This document shows positions 28,038 to 32,408 of a stretch of 32,408 nt of DNA, in pieces. Position 1 is the stretch's first letter. Each line of letters opens with the position of its first letter. The stretch comes from Streptomyces sp. CNQ085 (GTDB lineage: Bacteria; Actinomycetota; Actinomycetes; Streptomycetales; Streptomycetaceae). The DNA lies in assembly GCF_022614595.1 (NCBI RefSeq), contig NZ_JAJFAU010000037.1:1-32408 (forward strand), read 5' to 3'. The notes beneath the pieces were generated by a model, which made no database searches, was not told the DNA's origin, and was given only the letters and a program-made list of their open reading frames with translations. A program made the position numbers and the translations under genes.

Positions 28038-31000
28038 GCCCCCGAGTTCGTCGTCGAGGAAGGCGAACATCTCGTCGTCCGACAGGTTGTCCACGTCCAG
28101 CTCCGCCGCCTTCTCCGGGTCGTTCGCGGCCTGCTCCGGTGCCGTGGCCGCCGGGGCGGCGAGCGCCGACCAGCGCGTGCGCAGGACGTCGAGCCGTCCC
28201 GCGATCTGCCGGTGCGCCGCGCCGTCGGCGGCCGCCTCCGGCAGAGCCGTGATCATCCGCTCGACGCGTTCCAGGGCGGCCAGCAGGCTGTCGGCCCCGG
28301 TCCGCTCGGCTTCGGGGGCGAGCAGCGTGTACAGGTGCCGGGCGACCGCCTCCGGGGTCGGGTGGTCCAGGGCCAGGGTCGCCGGCAGTCGCAGGCCGGT
28401 CGCGTTGCTCAGCGCGTTGCGCAGTTCCACCGACATCAGCGAGTCGAATCCGAGGTCGCGGAAGGCCCGTACCGGTTCGATGTCCGTGGTGCCGCCGGGC
28501 CGGTGGTCGAGTACGCGGGCGGCCTGGTCGCGCACCAGTTCCAGTACGGCCGCACGCCCCTCGGACTCGTCCAGTGTCGTGAGCCGTGCCACGAGCCCCG
28601 GATCGGTGGACCGGGCCGCGGACCGGCGTACCGGGACCATTCCTCGCAGCAGCTCGGGTACGTCGTCGCGGGCGCGCAGCGCGGCCGCGTCGATCCGCAC
28701 CGGCAGCAGCACGGGTTCTTCGGCCGAGGCGGCCCGGTCGAACAGGGCCAGGCCCTCGTCGGTGCGCAGCGGCGGGAAGCCGGCCGCACGCATCCGCTCG
28801 ATGTCGCGTGCACTGAGCGCGCCGGCCATGCCGTCCGACTGCCGCCACGGTCCCCAGGCCAGGGAGCGGCCCGGCAGGCCGAGCCGGTGACGGTGCCGTA
28901 CGAGCGCGTCGAGGAAGGCGTTCGCAGCGGCGTACGCGCCCTGCCCGGCGTTGCCGAACGTACCGGCGGCGGAGGAGAAGACGGTGAACGAGCGGACGTC
29001 CGGCAGCAGTTCGTGCAAATGCCAGGCGGCGTCGGCCTTGGGCCGCAGGACGGCGGTGACGCGCTCAGGGGTGAGGTGCGCGGCGGTGGCGTCGTCGAGG
29101 ACACCCGCGGCGTGCACCACATGGCCGACGCGCCGTCCGGCGAGGGCGGCCGCGAGGGCGTCACGGTCCGCGGCATCGCAGGCCACCGCCTCGACGCGGG
29201 CGCCCTGCGCGGACAGTTCGGCGACGAGGGCCGCGGCGCCGGGCGCGTCGGCACCGCGCCGGGACAGCAGGAGCAGCTCGCGTACGCCGTGCCGGACGAC
29301 GAGATGACGGGCGAGGACGGCACCCAGGCCGCCGGTGCCGCCGGTGACGAGCACGGCTCCCCCGTCGCCGAAGGGCCCACTCGAGGACGAGCCCACGCTC
29401 ACGCGCTCCAGCCGTGGCACGAGCACCTCGCCGTCCACCACAGCCACTTCGGGCTCGGCGACGGTCAACGCGCGGGCCAGGCCGGACGGTTCCCCAGGCA
29501 CGTCGAGCATGCTGACACGGCCGGGATGCTCGCTCTGCGCCGAGCGCAGCAGCCCCCACGCCGCGGCGGCACCCGGCTCCGCCCCGGTCGTGACCCCACG
29601 CACCAGGACTACGAGCCGCGCCCCGGCGAGGCGTTCGTCGGCCGGCCACGTCTGGGCGAGGGACAGCGCCGCACGAGCGTGGGCGTGCGCGGAGTCGGCC
29701 GGATCGACGCCGGTTCCCCGGACCGTGGCGAGTACCAGGCCGTGGTGCGCGGGTACGGCGCCGAGATCGTCGTACGGCACCGCCTTGACGTCGGCTGCGG
29801 CCAGTTCCCCGGCGAGATCCTCGGGCAGCTCACCGAGTACGGCGATCTCGGCGGGCACCTCGGCCGCGGACTCGCCGGCCGGCGTCCACGCGGTCCGCAA
29901 CAGCGCGTCCGGAGCGGCGGCGGACCCGGCGCCGGCCATCTGGTCGCCGTCGACGGGCCGTACGGTCAGCCCGCCGACGGTGAGAACGGCCCCGCCCTCG
30001 GTGTCGGCGACCTCGATGCGCACGGTCCGCTCCCCCGTCCGCTCCAGCCGGGCGCGCACCGTGCGGGCACCGGAGGCGGACAGGGCCACGTCCTCCCACG
30101 CGAACGGCAGCGCCGTACCCTCGTCGCCGCCCGCGCCCGTGAAGCCGGCCACGTGCAGGACGGCGTCGAGGAGGGCCGGGTGGACGCCGTAGCCGCCGGC
30201 GTCCGTCTCCGCCTCAAGTGACACCTCGGCGAACACCTCCCCGCCGCGCCGCCAGGCGTGCCGCAGTGCGCGGAAGGCCGGCCCGTAGTCGAGGCCCGCA
30301 TCCGCCAACATGCCGTAGTGCGTGTCGAGTTCGATGGCCTCGGCGTCCTCCGGCGGCCATACGGCCGTGCCGCCGACCGGTTCCTCGGCAGCGGCGTGAG
30401 TGAGTACGCCGTGGGCGTACGCGGTCCACGGGGCGTCCGCGCCGTCCCGCTCGGGGCGGCCGTGCACCGTGAAGGTGCGGCGTCCGGCGTCGGCGGCGCC
30501 GCCCACCCGCAGCTGGACCAGTACCGGGCTGCCGTCGTCGGGCAGTACGAGCGGGGCGACCGCCGTCAGTTCCTCGATGCGCGCGGCACCGAGTTCGTCC
30601 CCCGCCCGGATGACCAGCTCGACCAGGGCGGCACCGGGCACCAGGGTCCGCCCCAGCACCGTGTGGTCGGCGAGCCAGGGCTGCGCCCGCGACGAGAGCA
30701 GACCGGTGAACACCGCGCCGTCACCGTCCGCGAGCAGCATCGCCGCGCCCAGCACGGGGTGACCGGCCGGCACGAGCCCGGCGGAGCGTACGTCGCCGAG
30801 GCCCTGGCCGGGCGGCTCCGGCCAGAAGTGCCGGCGCTGGAAGGGGTAGGTGGGGATGTCGGTGAGCCGGGCGCCGGTACCGGCGAAGTAGGAAGCCCAG
30901 TCCACGGGGACACCGTGCACGAAGAGCCGGCCCAGTGCGGCGGCGAACGTCTCTTCCTCGGGGCGGTTCCCGCGCAGGGCCGCGACCGCGAGGGCGGTCT

Positions 31001-32408
31001 CGGGTGCGCACTGCTGCACCAGCGCCGTGAGTGCGCCGTCCGGGCCGATCTCCACGAAGCGGGTGACGCCCTGCTCGGCCAGGGTGCGCACGCCGTCGGC
31101 GAACCGGACTGTCCCACGGACGTGCTCGACCCAGTAGTCCGCCGAGTCCGCAGCGGCGAGATCCCCGGTGAGGTTGGAGATGAGGGGAACACGCGCCTCG
31201 CCGAAGCGCAGAGAAGAGATCGCCGCGCGGAACTCGTCGAGCATCGGATCCATCAGTGCGGAGTGGAAGGCATGCGAGACGTGCAGCCGGGTGGTGCGGC
31301 GGTCCGAGGGCAGGGCCGCGGCGACCGCTGCGACGGCCTCTTCCGTGCCCGACAGCACCACGGCGTTCGGGCCGTTGACCGCCGCGACGGACACCTCGTC
31401 GGTGAGGAGCGGGGTGACCTCGTCCTCGCCGGCCTCCACGGCCAGCATCAGGCCGCCCTCCGGGAGGGCCTGCATCAGCCTGGCGCGGGCCGACACGAGA
31501 GCGCATGCGTCCGCCAGCGACAAGACCCCCGCGACGTGCGCCGCGGCGATCTCGCCGACGGAGTGGCCTGCCAGGAAGTCCGGCCGTACGCCGAGGGATT
31601 CCGCCAGTCGGTACAGCGCCACCTCGACGGCGAAGAGGGCGGGCTGGGTGAACTCCGTGCGGTTCAGGGCCTCCTCGTCCTCGCCCCACATGGCGTCCCG
31701 CAAGGCGGGGTCGAGCTCGGCCAGGACCTCGTCCAGCGCCTCGGCGAACACCGGGAAGTGGCCGTACAGTTCGCGGCCCATACCGAGCCGCTGGGCACCC
31801 TGACCGGAGAACACGAACGCCGTCGGGCCCTCGGCTGCCACTCCCCTGGCGAGCGCCGTCATCCCGTCCGCCGACGGCAGCAGCACCGCACGATGAGCGA
31901 ACCAGGCCCGGCCGGTCGCCGCCGTGAATCCGACGTGCACTGACGGCTCGTACGGCTGGAGTTGCCGTATGTGCTCGTCGAGCGCATCTTCCGAGCGGGC
32001 CGTGACGACGAGGGGCACGATGTGCTCGGTGTCGTGGGCGAGGGGTTCCTGCTCGGGGCCGGCTTCGAGGACGACGTGGGCGTTGGTGCCGCTGAGGCCG
32101 AAGGAGGACACGCCGACGCGGCGCGGGCGGTCGGAGTCAGGCCAGGGCACCGGCTCCCGCACCAGCTCCACCGCACCGGCCGACCAGTCCACGTGCGAGG
32201 ACGGAGCATCCACGTGCAGAGTGCGCGGGACGACACCATGCCGCATCGCCAACACGCTCTTGATCACGCCGGCGACACCGGCGGCGGCCTGCGTGTGCCC
32301 CAGGTTCGACTTCACCGAGCCCAGCAGCAGGGGCCGTTCACGATCCTGACCGTAGGTGGCCAGAAGGGCCTGCGCCTCGATCGGATCACCCAACGTCGTG
32401 CCAGTGCC
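28032..32408 (-). CDS. Type I modular PKS, C-terminal module (5' end outside window)
   Basis: The last 1458 residues are visible, entering in the middle of a KS at [18 protein letters not shown] is present and the active Cys lies outside. The AT has GHSVGE and HAFH (31263-31274), predicting malonyl-CoA. The DH is complete: [11 protein letters not shown] with its His codon at 30663-30665, YGPAF, and [10 protein letters not shown] with its Asp at 30165-30167. The KR has GGTGGLG, the LDD motif (HAAGVLDD), and Tyr in GAYAAAN, so it is B type. Together with the DH it should give a double bond, normally trans. The ACP serine is at 28440-28442 in GFDSL. The protein ends with a helical stretch and the acidic tail [15 protein letters not shown], a C-terminal docking domain rather than a thioesterase. 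The chain is therefore passed to another PKS protein. Confidence 0.95.
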   Translation of the reverse strand, partial: GTGTTLGDPIEAQALLATYGQDRERPLLLGSVKSNLGHTQAAAGVAGVIKSVLAMRHGVVPRTLHVDAPSSHVDWSAGAVELVREPVPWPDSDRPRRVGVSSFGLSGTNAHVVLEAGPEQEPLAHDTEHIVPLVVTARSEDALDEHIRQLQPYEPSVHVGFTAATGRAWFAHRAVLLPSADGMTALARGVAAEGPTAFVFSGQGAQRLGMGRELYGHFPVFAEALDEVLAELDPALRDAMWGEDEEALNRTEFTQPALFAVEVALYRLAESLGVRPDFLAGHSVGEIAAAHVAGVLSLADACALVSARARLMQALPEGGLMLAVEAGEDEVTPLLTDEVSVAAVNGPNAVVLSGTEEAVAAVAAALPSDRRTTRLHVSHAFHSALMDPMLDEFRAAISSLRFGEARVPLISNLTGDLAAADSADYWVEHVRGTVRFADGVRTLAEQGVTRFVEIGPDGALTALVQQCAPETALAVAALRGNRPEEETFAAALGRLFVHGVPVDWASYFAGTGARLTDIPTYPFQRRHFWPEPPGQGLGDVRSAGLVPAGHPVLGAAMLLADGDGAVFTGLLSSRAQPWLADHTVLGRTLVPGAALVELVIRAGDELGAARIEELTAVAPLVLPDDGSPVLVQLRVGGAADAGRRTFTVHGRPERDGADAPWTAYAHGVLTHAAAEEPVGGTAVWPPEDAEAIELDTHYGMLADAGLDYGPAFRALRHAWRRGGEVFAEVSLEAETDAGGYGVHPALLDAVLHVAGFTGAGGDEGTALPFAWEDVALSASGARTVRARLERTGERTVRIEVADTEGGAVLTVGGLTVRPVDGDQMAGAGSAAAPDALLRTAWTPAGESAAEVPAEIAVLGELPEDLAGELAAADVKAVPYDDLGAVPAHHGLVLATVRGTGVDPADSAHAHARAALSLAQTWPADERLAGARLVVLVRGVTTGAEPGAAAAWGLLRSAQSEHPGRVSMLDVPGEPSGLARALTVAEPEVAVVDGEVLVPRLERVSVGSSSSGPFGDGGAVLVTGGTGGLGAVLARHLVVRHGVRELLLLSRRGADAPGAAALVAELSAQGARVEAVACDAADRDALAAALAGRRVGHVVHAAGVLDDATAAHLTPERVTAVLRPKADAAWHLHELLPDVRSFTVFSSAAGTFGNAGQGAYAAANAFLDALVRHRHRLGLPGRSLAWGPWRQSDGMAGALSARDIERMRAAGFPPLRTDEGLALFDRAASAEEPVLLPVRIDAAALRARDDVPELLRGMVPVRRSAARSTDPGLVARLTTLDESEGRAAVLELVRDQAARVLDHRPGGTTDIEPVRAFRDLGFDSLMSVELRNALSNATGLRLPATLALDHPTPEAVARHLYTLLAPEAERTGADSLLAALERVERMITALPEAAADGAAHRQIAGRLDVLRTRWSALAAPAATAPEQAANDPEKAAELDVDNLSDDEMFAFLDDELGGG

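Noticed and set aside
28032..28330. A thioesterase at the end of the right-hand PKS
   Set aside because: After the ACP only about 95 residues remain, with no GxSxG motif. They form a docking helix with an acidic tail.
26616..30221. A 1201-codon plus-strand open frame over the transporter and the second PKS
   Set aside because: It spans two unrelated minus-strand genes and the gap between them, and has low-complexity composition. It is a shadow.

Overview
All ten intact genes lie on the minus strand of a very G+C-rich sequence, so transcription runs right to left. The codon usage, the modular type I polyketide synthases (PKS), a SARP-type regulator, AGGAGG-like ribosome binding sites and a rare TTA leucine codon all point to Streptomyces or a close actinomycete relative. 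The window is an internal piece of a glycosylated polyketide (macrolide or polyol type) biosynthetic cluster. Both PKS genes run off the window.

Layout in the direction of transcription. (1) 32408-28032: the end of a PKS gene, with a partial KS, AT(malonyl)-DH-KR-ACP and a C-terminal docking tail, and no thioesterase. (2) 27884-25947: an ABC transporter with its ATPase and membrane domains in one chain. (3) 25721-23046: a large SARP / cyclase-like / AAA-ATPase regulator, preceded by a long hairpin. (4) 22897-21710: a PLP aminotransferase of the AHBA-synthase-like branch of the DegT/StrS family. (5) 21700-20480: about 1.2 kb of decayed sequence, holding the first 25 codons of a second pyranose-oxidase-like gene, a frameshifted plus-strand reading frame, and a possible minus-strand gene tail. 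(6) 20471-12643: a tight run of tailoring genes: glycosyltransferase, methyltransferase, DAO-type flavoenzyme, pyranose-oxidase-like GMC flavoenzyme, UDP-glucose 6-dehydrogenase, second glycosyltransferase. (7) 12606-12406: a 201-bp near-palindromic MITE-like element. (8) 12206-1: a giant PKS of at least 4068 residues with a KS-less AT-ACP loading module, two KS-AT-KR-ACP modules and the start of a third.

How the parts may work together. The PKS that starts at 12206 should prime with a monocarboxylic acid, because its loading AT has Trp where extender ATs have the carboxylate-binding Arg. It then adds two malonyl units that are reduced to hydroxyls by KRs of opposite type (B, then A). UDP-glucose dehydrogenase would supply UDP-glucuronic acid, and two related GT-B glycosyltransferases would attach sugars. 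No dTDP-hexose genes (4,6-dehydratase, epimerase) occur in the window. The set UDP-glucose dehydrogenase, sugar oxidase, aminotransferase and methyltransferase instead suggests that a hexose or hexuronic acid is oxidised, aminated and methylated, possibly after attachment. This sugar route is inference and is the most interesting biological idea in the window.

Limits: motif assignments were made by eye, and no alignment, database search or folding was run. The polyketide product is not identified.
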